A stretch of DNA of 64,000 nt from NCBI GenBank assembly GCA_964402995.1, contig CAYOEA010000002.1, positions 62,001 to 126,000 on the forward strand, written 5' to 3'. The position numbers and the translations under genes were made by a program. This DNA comes from GCA-2686295 sp964402995. GTDB lineage: Archaea; Nanobdellota; Nanobdellia; Woesearchaeales; GCA-2686295. The notes under the pieces are model-generated. The model was not told the origin of the DNA. It saw only the letters and a list, made by a program, of their open reading frames with translations, and did no database searches. Positions 26,531 through 34,517 of this stretch are shown piece after piece. Each line of letters begins with the position of its first letter. Within the stretch, counting starts at the first letter, position 1.

Positions 26531-28141
26531 CTATTTGTCTTGACTTATATTCTTTTTTGTGTCAGACGCCACTTTAATTTGCTTTTTTGAATCTTTTTTC
26601 GCTTTAGCGTTTTTAGATTTTACAACTTTTTTATTCTTTGCAGCATCTTTAGATTTAAATATAGTATACATTAAAGGATTTTTCACTCTACGACAAAATT
26701 CATCAGGTGTACAAACCCTCATATCTTTGTAATAAGCCTTATTATCGCAATTAGGTGGTGGAGGTACTTTTTTATTTTTATTTAGTTCTTTATACCTTAA
26801 TTGACCATTTATGTAGACTTGGCGTAATTCCTCAACATTTAGTTTATTCCATTCATCAAGACGTGTTCTGATTTCAGCCATATTCCAACCTACATTAAGT
26901 AAAAAGTTAGATAATACAAATATAGCTCTTTTTTTACCATCTTCAATACCTTTTAGTATATTCTTTATACATGGAGGAAATAATTCTTCAGAAATAGCCT
27001 CGGAAATCTCATCATACTCTTTTTGCTCTCTTTCTTTTTTGAAATTGTGCTCTTCTTCTACTTCAACATTAAAATCATACGCTTGAAGAACTAAAGTGTC
27101 TGTTTGATTTTTAGGAGCATCTTTATCTAAGAATTTTGATAAAATTTTGACATTATCTGGCTTTGCACTCTCTTTATTAAAAGTTAGAATATCACTTAAA
27201 GGAATAGGAACAGATACTAATTGCGATTTTTCATGAAATGAAAAAGGCATTCTGAATAAATGCCGAGATGAAATAAGAAGAGTATCTAATTCAATTATAG
27301 CAAATGGGTTAAATTGAGAAATATAATCTTTTTTAGGATTTACCTTACTAGGGCTACAATTACAAAGAGACTTTAATATTTTTTTCTCTATTATTTTAGA
27401 ACATTTAGGACAAACAAGATAATTTTTTTCTTCAGTTGATTTAATAGAATAGCCACACACACAATCAAAACTTGCAATATGAACTTTATCTGCTTTAATT
27501 CTAACTTTACAATTCTTACAAGATGTTTGAACTAATTCCTCTTTTTTATCAGGAAATAGTTCATGTAATTTAGATAATGATATTTCATAACCATCAAATG
27601 AAATAATATCTCCTTTTACTTCAATGAATTTTCTGATATAATCTAAAAGATACTTTGCAATACGCATGGGAGCTTCAGGAAATAATTTTTTTGTATCTTT
27701 ACCACCTATTTTGTCAGGGAATGCTTCAAAAGGAACTGCTATGTGAAAACCTTTGTTTCCAGAGAACTTTGCAGAAATAGATACTATATTGTGTGCTTGT
27801 AAAGCTTTAACAACTAAATGAGCTGTTAATTTAGAAAAATCCCAATTAGGACAATCAATGTCTAAAACTAAATCCCAACCTTTTCTTAGTTCATCAAGAT
27901 CAATTGGTTTAAGATTTGTGCCTAATTGAAGAGGGTTATACCATCTTTCTTCAGAACAATGAAAAGAAGTTGTGCCTCTTTTTGCATGAGCAAGAATATC
28001 GCTGTTATAATTCAAAGTATCAGGACGTTTACCAAAACGATCATTATAACGAACTGCAACCTCTCTATCTTCAGCTACACGAAGTATTTCATTCTGAATA
28101 TCTTCTCGCTTATAGAATTTTAAAGTTGTACTTATGAACAT
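26531..28141 (-). CDS. priS: Fused DNA primase (PriS catalytic domain joined to PriL Fe-S domain)
   Basis: One 536-residue protein holds both primase halves. The PriS part has the metal-binding DID at residues 94-96 (LVLDIDCPN), SGNKGFHIAVPF near 128-138 and a cysteine-rich zinc region about 209-265. The C-terminal part looks like the PriL iron-sulfur domain: four spaced cysteines in LFPPC (near 392), PPPPNC, MRVC and DEFC, ending in RVKNPL. Nanoarchaeum has a comparable single-chain primase. A Lys-rich tail follows. A TATA-like box at 28163-28170 lies 30 bases before the ATG (leaderless). Confidence 0.9.
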   Translation of the reverse strand: MFISTTLKFYKREDIQNEILRVAEDREVAVRYNDRFGKRPDTLNYNSDILAHAKRGTTSFHCSEERWYNPLQLGTNLKPIDLDELRKGWDLVLDIDCPNWDFSKLTAHLVVKALQAHNIVSISAKFSGNKGFHIAVPFEAFPDKIGGKDTKKLFPEAPMRIAKYLLDYIRKFIEVKGDIISFDGYEISLSKLHELFPDKKEELVQTSCKNCKVRIKADKVHIASFDCVCGYSIKSTEEKNYLVCPKCSKIIEKKILKSLCNCSPSKVNPKKDYISQFNPFAIIELDTLLISSRHLFRMPFSFHEKSQLVSVPIPLSDILTFNKESAKPDNVKILSKFLDKDAPKNQTDTLVLQAYDFNVEVEEEHNFKKEREQKEYDEISEAISEELFPPCIKNILKGIEDGKKRAIFVLSNFLLNVGWNMAEIRTRLDEWNKLNVEELRQVYINGQLRYKELNKNKKVPPPPNCDNKAYYKDMRVCTPDEFCRRVKNPLMYTIFKSKDAAKNKKVVKSKNAKAKKDSKKQIKVASDTKKNISQDK

Positions 28142-28246
28142 AGTTATATAGAATGGGTTGCTTATTTAAATGTTTAATTTATATCTAAAGTGGATATTAG
28201 AACATAAGCGAAAGAGTTAATAAGATTGTTCTTTTAAAATAATAAA

Positions 28247-28483
28247 ATGAATATACTATATGTATTAATAAAAGTTTCTCACGGAAAATTAAAAGTTGTT
28301 AGTTCAAAACTTAGAAGTTATGAAGAAATAATTGAAGTTCATGAAATATACGGCAGATATGATATTATTGCTAAAGTTGTTTTAGAAAATGAAGGTGAAA
28401 TGAGAAAATTTATGCAAAATAAACTTCTAATAACAGAAGGAATGATTGGAACAGAAACACTTGTTGTTCTAAAAGAAGAATAA
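28247..28483 (+). CDS. Stand-alone Lrp/AsnC ligand-binding (RAM) domain protein
   Basis: The 78 residues match the alpha/beta RAM domain of Lrp/AsnC regulators (YVLIKVSHGKL, VHEIYGRYDIIAKV, GTETLVVL) without the helix-turn-helix. Such proteins form oligomers that bind amino acids, or sit beside other regulators. The stop is one base from the stop of hef on the other strand. Confidence 0.8.
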   Translation: MNILYVLIKVSHGKLKVVSSKLRSYEEIIEVHEIYGRYDIIAKVVLENEGEMRKFMQNKLLITEGMIGTETLVVLKEE

Positions 28484-28484
28484 A

Positions 28485-30698
28485 TTAAATATATTTTGAG
28501 TCTATAACTTCTCTTATCTTTTTAGATTTTTTATTACCAACTAAATCAACAGTTGTTAGATCTAATTCAGAAGCGGATAAAATTTTAGAAGGCGAACCAA
28601 ATTTTTCCAAAAGAGGTTTTGCTAAAGTTGTTCCAATACCTGGTAAAGAACTAATAAAATATTCTTGTTGTTCTTTAAGAGATAAAGGTTTAGAAGAATG
28701 CATTTGAAATTCTTTTTTATCAAGATTTAATTCCCTTTTTGCAAGAAGTTTAATGTACTCTGCAGAATCAATAGGATTTTTAGTGAAAATTATAGGTATC
28801 TTAAAAGCAGTTGTCAAAGTTGAAATCATACCTCTAATCGCATTTTGATTGATGTTTCTTTGCGAATAAATATCTTCATCACCTTCAATCATAATTATTG
28901 GTTTTAAGAATTGAGTTAAATCTTTTGCTTGGTGTAATATTCTACCATCAATAATTGAATCAACAAAATCTTTTTTAGTTTTGAATTCAATAACCACATC
29001 ATCGGAAATTCTATAATCTCCAACAGATAAAGATTTTAAATCTAAAATAACATTATCATCAGAAAGACGTTTCATAACACGAGACCCTTTTTCTCTATAA
29101 TCAACAACAACTTTAAGTTCTGGTTCATTATTTTTAGCATAAGAATCTAAATTTGAATTCTTTTCTTTATTAGCATTAACAACTAAATTAGAAAATTTAT
29201 TTTTTAATTTAATTAAATTAGCGTGCATTTTCTTTTCTTTATGAAAAGCAGACCATCTATAAGCCTCATCACGTGTTTTTCTAGTCATTAAAATGAAAAC
29301 TTTTCCCTTTTCCAACCTACCTGTTCTTCCTCTTCTTTGAATGGTTCTAATAGCAGAGGGTACAGGCTCATAAAAAATAACTAAATCGACTTGAGGAATA
29401 TCAAGACCTTCTTCACCAACTGAAGTGCTTATTAAACAATTAAAATCACCATTCGAAAATTCATCAATAATTTGTTTTTGTTCTTTTTGAGAAAGTCCTT
29501 TACCGTCAGATTTTCCTTGACCTATAAACATTTTTGAAGAAATATTTTGTTTTTCAAGTAAAGATTGAATAGTAGACGAACCACTTCTATATTGGGTGAA
29601 AATAATTATTTTGACATTTGGATTCTTAGTTTTTTCGTTTACAACAATATCTTCTAAAGCTTTAATTTTAGGATGAATTATACCTTTAGAAATCATGGTT
29701 TCAACTTTCATTTTAGCTAAAGTGAATTCAGTATCAGAAACAAGATTTTTTACAGCTTTAACTGTTGTAGTTTTTGCTTGATCTTCAAGCTTTTCTAAAT
29801 ATTTTTGAAGAGGTTCTAAGCCTTGAGATTCCAATAATTCAAGACCATGTTGGATTTTCATAATCTCAGCAAGAAGACTTATAGATTTTAATATTTCAAA
29901 AGATTTTTCACCTGAAGAAATGAGACCTCTGAGTTCTGCTTGGATTGTAAGAAGAGCAGTTTTAGTAAGACTAGAATAATCGCCTGAAAAATAACCTAAA
30001 TCCTTTACTTCACGAACCTTTCGTTTTATAGCAGTCTCAAGATGAACTTTTACTTCTCCAAAATTTTCAGGAAAATCAACTTCAAACCATTTAACTTCGA
30101 CATCTTGAACATGAGGTTTAATATCAGGATCAGTTTCAGTTCTAATTTCTATGTTTTGAACGAATAAATTCGTACAAACTTCTTCAACTTTAGACATCTC
30201 AGAACCAGGAGATGCTGTCAAAGCTAAGATTCTAGAATGATCAGCTTTCTTCTCATATTGTTTTGCAACAAATACATACGCATAGTCTTTTACTGCTCTA
30301 TGTGCTTCATCAACAACCAATAAACTTACTTTATTTAAAGATAATCTATTAGAAAGAATATCATTTTCCAATCCTTGGGGAGTTGAAATGATAATTTTTG
30401 CTTTTTCAAATAATTCAACACGTTTTTCAGGTTTTACAAAACCAGTAAATAATACTATTTCTTCTTCTTTCAGATTAAAATGTTTTTTGAAGGTTTTAAG
30501 ATGCTGTTCTACAAGAGGTCTTGTAGGAGCTAAAATAAGAATTTTTGAATTAGAATAAAGAGATAATCTGTGTGCTGCGAGGAGAAGTGCAATTACAGTT
30601 TTTCCAAGACCTGTTGGTAAAACAACCAAAGTATTATCTTTAGAAGCAGATTTAAAGATTGATTCTTGATATGATCTTGGTTTAAAGTCTTTTATCAT
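28485..30698 (-). CDS. hef: Hef: SF2 helicase fused to XPF-type nuclease (FANCM/XPF homologue)
   Basis: Hef acts on stalled forks and branched DNA. The 737 residues show Walker A PTGLGKT at 28-34, DEAH near 130, TASPG, an inserted helical thumb, and motif VI QRRGRTGR. The XPF nuclease domain (about 545-650) begins VVVDYREKGSRVMKRL, and HhH motifs end the protein (SSLPGIGTTLAKPLLEKFG). The canonical GD...ERK...D signature reads GD...EFK...D here, so its middle arginine is missing. A GAGG motif lies seven bases before the ATG. The chain is longer than a nuclease-only XPF and carries both halves. Confidence 0.93.
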   Translation of the reverse strand: MIKDFKPRSYQESIFKSASKDNTLVVLPTGLGKTVIALLLAAHRLSLYSNSKILILAPTRPLVEQHLKTFKKHFNLKEEEIVLFTGFVKPEKRVELFEKAKIIISTPQGLENDILSNRLSLNKVSLLVVDEAHRAVKDYAYVFVAKQYEKKADHSRILALTASPGSEMSKVEEVCTNLFVQNIEIRTETDPDIKPHVQDVEVKWFEVDFPENFGEVKVHLETAIKRKVREVKDLGYFSGDYSSLTKTALLTIQAELRGLISSGEKSFEILKSISLLAEIMKIQHGLELLESQGLEPLQKYLEKLEDQAKTTTVKAVKNLVSDTEFTLAKMKVETMISKGIIHPKIKALEDIVVNEKTKNPNVKIIIFTQYRSGSSTIQSLLEKQNISSKMFIGQGKSDGKGLSQKEQKQIIDEFSNGDFNCLISTSVGEEGLDIPQVDLVIFYEPVPSAIRTIQRRGRTGRLEKGKVFILMTRKTRDEAYRWSAFHKEKKMHANLIKLKNKFSNLVVNANKEKNSNLDSYAKNNEPELKVVVDYREKGSRVMKRLSDDNVILDLKSLSVGDYRISDDVVIEFKTKKDFVDSIIDGRILHQAKDLTQFLKPIIMIEGDEDIYSQRNINQNAIRGMISTLTTAFKIPIIFTKNPIDSAEYIKLLAKRELNLDKKEFQMHSSKPLSLKEQQEYFISSLPGIGTTLAKPLLEKFGSPSKILSASELDLTTVDLVGNKKSKKIREVIDSKYI

Positions 30699-30807
30699 AA
30701 ATTTTCCTCATAAAACTTTATTACTTTCACGAAGAAGAGAAATTGCTCCTAACTTTAAAAGTATTATCCAAGAATGTCCAGTGTAAATAAAATTTAATAA
30801 AAAAAGA

Positions 30808-30834
30808 TTGCACAACGAACTTAATCGTTGGCAA
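30808..30834 (-). terminator. Hairpin plus T-run terminator after the tandem-repeat protein gene
   Basis: TTGC-A-CAACGA pairs with TCGTTGGCAA (one bulge, six-base loop). On the minus strand it is followed by TCTTTTTTT. It lies 17 bases beyond the stop of the gene at 30851 and looks like a bacterial intrinsic terminator, which is not required in archaea. Confidence 0.55.
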
Positions 30835-30850
30835 GATTAAACTATAAGAA

Positions 30851-31084
30851 TTATTTTCTACCTCTAGCCATGATAGCACGTGAGATATCGCCATCTTTAT
30901 CAACAAAGTAAAGATAACCTGATTCTTTTTTAGCAGCTACTTTTGCTACTTTTTCAGCTTTTTGTTTTCCTTTTTTTCCGCCACCACGCGACATTACAGC
31001 TCGTGATACATCACCATCTTTATCAACGAAATATAGGTAACCTGATTCTTTTTTAACACCAGCTTTTGCAACTTTTTCAGCCAT
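30851..31084 (-). CDS. Small basic protein made of a tandem KKESGYLYFVDKDGD repeat
   Basis: A 77-residue protein built from two copies of one unit: EKVAKAGVKKESGYLYFVDK and DGDVSRAVMSRG, then EKVAKVAAKKESGYLYFVDK and DGDISRAIMARG. Each unit probably forms a short beta-hairpin module after a basic helix. The ATG at 31084 is chosen because GAGGGG lies about ten bases upstream. I have a memory of similar small basic proteins in other DPANN and CPR genomes, but know no function; an RNA- or DNA-binding role is a guess from the charge. It has its own hairpin terminator, suggesting a strongly expressed single gene. Confidence 0.8.
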   Translation of the reverse strand: MAEKVAKAGVKKESGYLYFVDKDGDVSRAVMSRGGGKKGKQKAEKVAKVAAKKESGYLYFVDKDGDISRAIMARGRK

Positions 31085-31200
31085 TTTTAACATACCCCTC
31101 ATAGCGAAGAATAAGCTCCTCGTCTATAAAAAAACTAATTATTTACTTATATTTTGATTAGAGTTTATTTAAATTTTTCGAAATTTTTCGACGTGAAACC

Positions 31201-31509
31201 TTAATTCTGGGCATAAAAATGCTTGTTAAGCCATTTTTTGAGAAATTTTCCAAAGAATAATCCAACTAAAAAAAGCACTAAAATCCATAAATTAAAGCCT
31301 ACAACTATCATATATCCTATTACAAAAGCTAAAGATAAAAATGTGTATGGAAAATCTAAACCTGTAAATCTATATGCAGTAGATGTTATTACACCAAATA
31401 AAAAAATAACTATTAATTTTAAAATAAAACTTTTAACAATTAAAGAAAATACTATACCTAAAACTAAGAATAATAAAAGAAATAATTCAAAACCGATCGG
31501 TAAAACCAT
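31201..31509 (-). CDS. Small multi-pass membrane protein
   Basis: 102 residues, almost entirely hydrophobic with three or four membrane helices and a basic C-terminus (KFLKKWLNKHF). Family unknown. The ATG at 31509 sits 30 bases from a shared TATA region at 31533-31542. The plus strand holds a mirror open frame of similar size, but that lacks helices with sensible topology. Confidence 0.6.
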   Translation of the reverse strand: MVLPIGFELFLLLFLVLGIVFSLIVKSFILKLIVIFLFGVITSTAYRFTGLDFPYTFLSLAFVIGYMIVVGFNLWILVLFLVGLFFGKFLKKWLNKHFYAQN

Positions 31510-31532
31510 GTTATTTTTGTTTAATTTGTAAA

Positions 31533-31542
31533 TATATTTAAA
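31533..31542. promoter_or_regulatory. Shared bidirectional TATA region
   Basis: TATATTTAAA reads as a TATA box on both strands. It is about 30 bases from the start codon of the gene on each side (31509 minus, 31566 plus), so one core element may serve both genes. Confidence 0.4.
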
Positions 31543-31565
31543 TTATTACTGAATTCTAAATTAGG

Positions 31566-31835
31566 ATGATAATATTTAAAATGTTGGGTTTTTTAGATTT
31601 TTTAAGCCTAATTGCAATGGTTTTATTAGTAAATGGAGCAATTCCGTGGCGAGTTGGGATGATTTTTGCAGCATACTTATTGATAAAAGGTTTTGCATTC
31701 AAAGGAGATTTCGCAAGTGTTGTAGATATGACTATTGGAGTTTACATTATATTAATACCTGTTTTTTCAGTAAAATTTTTCACAATCATATTTGCAATTT
31801 ATCTTGGACAAAAAGCATTTGTTAGCCTTTTCTAA
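31566..31835 (+). CDS. Small membrane protein
   Basis: 89 residues with about three hydrophobic helices (LGFLDFLSLIAMVLLVNGA near the start). Family unknown. The first ATG fits leaderless initiation; an ATG at 31581 is an alternative that would give a cleaner N-terminus. Convergent with the next gene, their ends overlapping by four bases. Confidence 0.55.
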   Translation: MIIFKMLGFLDFLSLIAMVLLVNGAIPWRVGMIFAAYLLIKGFAFKGDFASVVDMTIGVYIILIPVFSVKFFTIIFAIYLGQKAFVSLF

Positions 31836-32608
31836 AAATTTCCATCAATTATTCTTGAGAAAAAGAAAAAGATGATCGCTCCTAAAACAGCTGCCAATAA
31901 TAAAAGCCAAAAACTGTTTAAAATTGTTATTAAGAAATAAATTAATCCTATATAACATATTAATGAAGCAAAAATAAAAACATATAATTGTCTTGAAAAG
32001 AAAAATATTGTAAATCCTGGAGTTGAACCATCACCTAATTTCATACCTGAAATTGTTGGAATTGGAAGCATAGAAAAAAATGCGAACAATAAATTTAATT
32101 TTACAAATAATAATAAAAGGTATGAAGGAAATTGTAAATAAATTAATCCTACAAGCATTGCAACACCAATATTTCCTACAACACCCCAAATAGATAAAGT
32201 TGAAATTTCTCTCATATTAGTACCATATCTAAAATGACCTAAACGTAATTTCTTATCATGTTTATAATATACTGAATTTGGAAATAAGAAAGGAATAAAA
32301 CCAAATGAAATAAAGGATAATAATAAACCAATTAACACACCAGGAAGCCACCAATGAAATTTCATAGTATAACCTCTATCTATCGCAGCCATTTTTTGAA
32401 GAGTAAATTGAATTAGCATTGCAGAAATAATTATTATTGTAGAAAAAAACCAATTGGTAAAACCTAATATCGCATTAAATGTATCTCCACCCCACATTCT
32501 AAAAGATAAAATGAAACCAAAAATAATTGCTGTTAAAAAAAGTTGCCTTTGTTCACTAACACTATATTTGAAGTAAACTTTAGAATGTGCAATTAGGTTG
32601 TTAAACAT
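31832..32608 (-). CDS. Site-2-protease-like (M50 fold) membrane protein lacking the catalytic residues
   Basis: The layout follows archaeal site-2 proteases: a second helix region where HExxH is expected, a loop with an APGAVYI-like phrase (FPNSVYY), an AGPLTNI-like helix (WGVVGNI), and a FNLIPIPPLDG-like motif. The HExxH position reads LQKMAA and the last motif reads PIPTISG, so both the zinc-binding His pair and the aspartate are gone. It is probably a pseudoprotease. The ATG at 32608 is preferred to an upstream GTG. Neighbour: a TraB-like protein. Confidence 0.65.
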   Translation of the reverse strand: MFNNLIAHSKVYFKYSVSEQRQLFLTAIIFGFILSFRMWGGDTFNAILGFTNWFFSTIIIISAMLIQFTLQKMAAIDRGYTMKFHWWLPGVLIGLLLSFISFGFIPFLFPNSVYYKHDKKLRLGHFRYGTNMREISTLSIWGVVGNIGVAMLVGLIYLQFPSYLLLLFVKLNLLFAFFSMLPIPTISGMKLGDGSTPGFTIFFFSRQLYVFIFASLICYIGLIYFLITILNSFWLLLLAAVLGAIIFFFFSRIIDGNF

Positions 32609-32644
32609 AATGTGAAGATTACAAAACACAATTTAAATAATTTA

Positions 32645-33355
32645 TTATTTTAAAGAAAGATTAGATTGTTCTAATTTCTTGAAATATTTTTTCATACCAG
32701 CCTCATGACCAGCACCAATTATAACCATTATTTTTTTATCAGGATTTTTATTTATTAAATGAAATAATTTTTTAGCCATAAATTTATCTCTATCATCAAT
32801 TAAAGCAGAATAAAGACCAGGATATGAATCTTTAACTTGAGTTATTAAAGTTGAAATTAAATCTTGAGAAGGTATTTTGTTTAAATCAAACTTGATTTTA
32901 GGTCCTTTTTTAAATACTAAACCCATAAATAAATCTTTGAATAATCTTAATTTTTCTTTAAACGAAAATTTTCTAGAAAAATTTCTAAGAGTAATTTGAA
33001 TATCTTGATCTATTAAAGCAAGTAATTTATCATTTGTTTTAGCAAGTTTAATTCCTTGAATCATATCAGATCCAGGCTCCATACCAACAATTGAACCTAA
33101 TTTCTTTTGAATAAATCTACCAATTATAAGAAAAAAGAAACCAGTAACACCAATTTTTGGAATTAAAGATAAAGACATGGATGATTTTTGTTTAGAATTT
33201 TGTTTGTTTTGATTAGAAAATATGCTGTGAAAACGTTTAACATCGAGTTCAACTGCTATTATATCAGGATTAAATTCTTTAAATGTAGTATTAATTTTAG
33301 AAACTGATAACTTAGAAATGTGAGATGTTCCTATTATCTTTAAATTTGGGTTCAT
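32645..33355 (-). CDS. TraB/PrgY (GumN)-family protein
   Basis: TraB family domain: IIGTSHISKLSV at residue 7, VELDVKRF near 35 and a GAGHEAGM motif near 217, all conserved family positions. PrgY, a bacterial member, inhibits a sex pheromone; eukaryotic and archaeal roles are unclear. One hydrophobic segment near 65-82 may anchor it to the membrane. It lies just upstream of the inactive protease-like gene, so the two may be linked. Confidence 0.8.
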   Translation of the reverse strand: MNPNLKIIGTSHISKLSVSKINTTFKEFNPDIIAVELDVKRFHSIFSNQNKQNSKQKSSMSLSLIPKIGVTGFFFLIIGRFIQKKLGSIVGMEPGSDMIQGIKLAKTNDKLLALIDQDIQITLRNFSRKFSFKEKLRLFKDLFMGLVFKKGPKIKFDLNKIPSQDLISTLITQVKDSYPGLYSALIDDRDKFMAKKLFHLINKNPDKKIMVIIGAGHEAGMKKYFKKLEQSNLSLK

Positions 33356-33385
33356 AATAAAAGTAAAATGAATTTATTTAAAAAA

Positions 33386-34186
33386 TTAGTTTTTAAGATT
33401 TAGATTCTTAGTAGCTAAACCAAAAAGACTTGAAAGTGTTTCACTAAAGAACTCTGTATTTGCCCAAATACCAACATCATAATTCGGATGAACAGTATTA
33501 TCGTCCATTAACATAAACATTACTTGTTTATCATCAATAATACAAAATCTTCCTTTACCTGTATAATCAATCACTTTAGCAAATTTTTCCATGTTTTTAA
33601 GTAAATCTTTAGTTTTAGAAGTTAAAGCAGTTGCAATTTTTATTGAAACTCCTCTTTTATTTGCTTTTTCAAATGATTTTGAAAGTAAAGATAATTTTCT
33701 TAAGGCACCTTCTTCAGATGTAACAAGTAAAACTGATTTTTCTGCACTTTTAATCATCATATCTAAATGTGAATAAAGTCTATCTCTGCCTTTTAATGAT
33801 GCAGTAATTTCAGCAGGATCAACAAGTGATACTCCTTCTGTATGAAGTGTATTTAATTCAGTTAATAAATCTGATTCTTTAAGTTTATTAAGACTAGATA
33901 ATTGAGATGTAGTATCATCTTGGATTTTTTTCTTAACTCTTTCCAAGACTTCTTCTGGAGGAACTGCTAAGTATTTTATAGGTTTTCCAATTTTCATTAT
34001 GATAAAACCTTTTTTTTCAAGGCTTTCTAGAACGTCATAACTTCTACTTCTTGGAACATTTGCAATATCACTTAATTCACCTGCAGTACTTACACCTCGT
34101 GAAAGTAAAGCGGTCCAAATTTTAGCTTCATAAGTATTCAAACCAAAATCTTTGATTTTTTTTAAAAATTCATTTTGAACGAGCAT
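33386..34186 (-). CDS. TrmB-family transcriptional regulator (paralogue 2)
   Basis: 266 residues. The winged-helix half is almost identical to that of paralogue 1 (TALLSRGVSTAGELSDIANV; NVPRSRSYDVLESLEKKGF; KPIKYLAVPP). The C-terminal half keeps the fold (YDVGIWANTEFF) but differs strongly elsewhere. The ATG at 34186 is chosen because GGAG lies nine bases upstream; the in-frame ATG 11 codons earlier sits inside a likely leader. It is the last gene before the origin and is read away from it. Confidence 0.88.
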   Translation of the reverse strand: MLVQNEFLKKIKDFGLNTYEAKIWTALLSRGVSTAGELSDIANVPRSRSYDVLESLEKKGFIIMKIGKPIKYLAVPPEEVLERVKKKIQDDTTSQLSSLNKLKESDLLTELNTLHTEGVSLVDPAEITASLKGRDRLYSHLDMMIKSAEKSVLLVTSEEGALRKLSLLSKSFEKANKRGVSIKIATALTSKTKDLLKNMEKFAKVIDYTGKGRFCIIDDKQVMFMLMDDNTVHPNYDVGIWANTEFFSETLSSLFGLATKNLNLKN

Positions 34187-34245
34187 CTTTAGTTTATCTC
34201 CTTTAACCGAAGTTATCATTTTGGTAAGATGCTTGTTTTTATAAA
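34182..34245 (-). promoter_or_regulatory. Promoter, inverted repeat and UUCG hairpin of TrmB paralogue 2
   Basis: TATA box TTTATAAA is at 34238-34245 (minus). AAGATGCT at 34226-34233 and AGCATCTT at 34182-34189 form a perfect inverted repeat whose second arm covers the start codon. Inside it, 34204-34215 reads TAACTTCGGTTA on the minus strand, a UUCG tetraloop hairpin placed near the predicted mRNA 5' end. Confidence 0.5.
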
Positions 34246-34356
34246 CCTTATGTTTTTTTTGTTATTGTTCAGTAGTTAATTTTAATATAATTTATTATTT
34301 TTAAAAGAAAAAATCATCTTAAAAATAATTATTTGTCGTCGATAGATAGGGTGTGA

Positions 34357-34376
34357 CCCCTTGATTTCCACTGGAA
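34357..34376 (-). promoter_or_regulatory. ORB-like Orc1/Cdc6 binding site 1
   Basis: The minus strand reads TTCCAGTGGAAATCAAGGGG. It keeps CCAGTGGAAA and AAGGGG of the archaeal ORB consensus as I remember it (TCCAGTGGAAACAAAGGGG). This is the best match in the window. Confidence 0.8.
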
Positions 34377-34424
34377 GATTATTTTAAGAGAAAATGGGTG
34401 TTTGTATTTTTATGTTTAATATAA

Positions 34425-34460
34425 TTTTTAGTATAAAGTTTATGTTTTTAGTATAAAGTT
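34425..34460 (+). repeat. Tandem direct repeat between the two ORB-like sites
   Basis: TTTTTAGTATAAAGTT occurs at 34425-34440 and again at 34445-34460, exactly 20 bases apart, placing the copies on nearly the same DNA face. Confidence 0.8.
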
Positions 34461-34504
34461 GATCATAAAATTTTGTTAATAAAATAAATCATATATCCCT
34501 CTCA

Positions 34505-34517
34505 CCCCTTGATTTCC
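34505..34517 (-). promoter_or_regulatory. ORB-like site 2
   Basis: CCCCTTGATTTCC is identical to the core of site 1 and has the same orientation, 148 bases away. The flank TTAACTG replaces ACTGGAA, so it resembles a mini-ORB. Confidence 0.65.
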
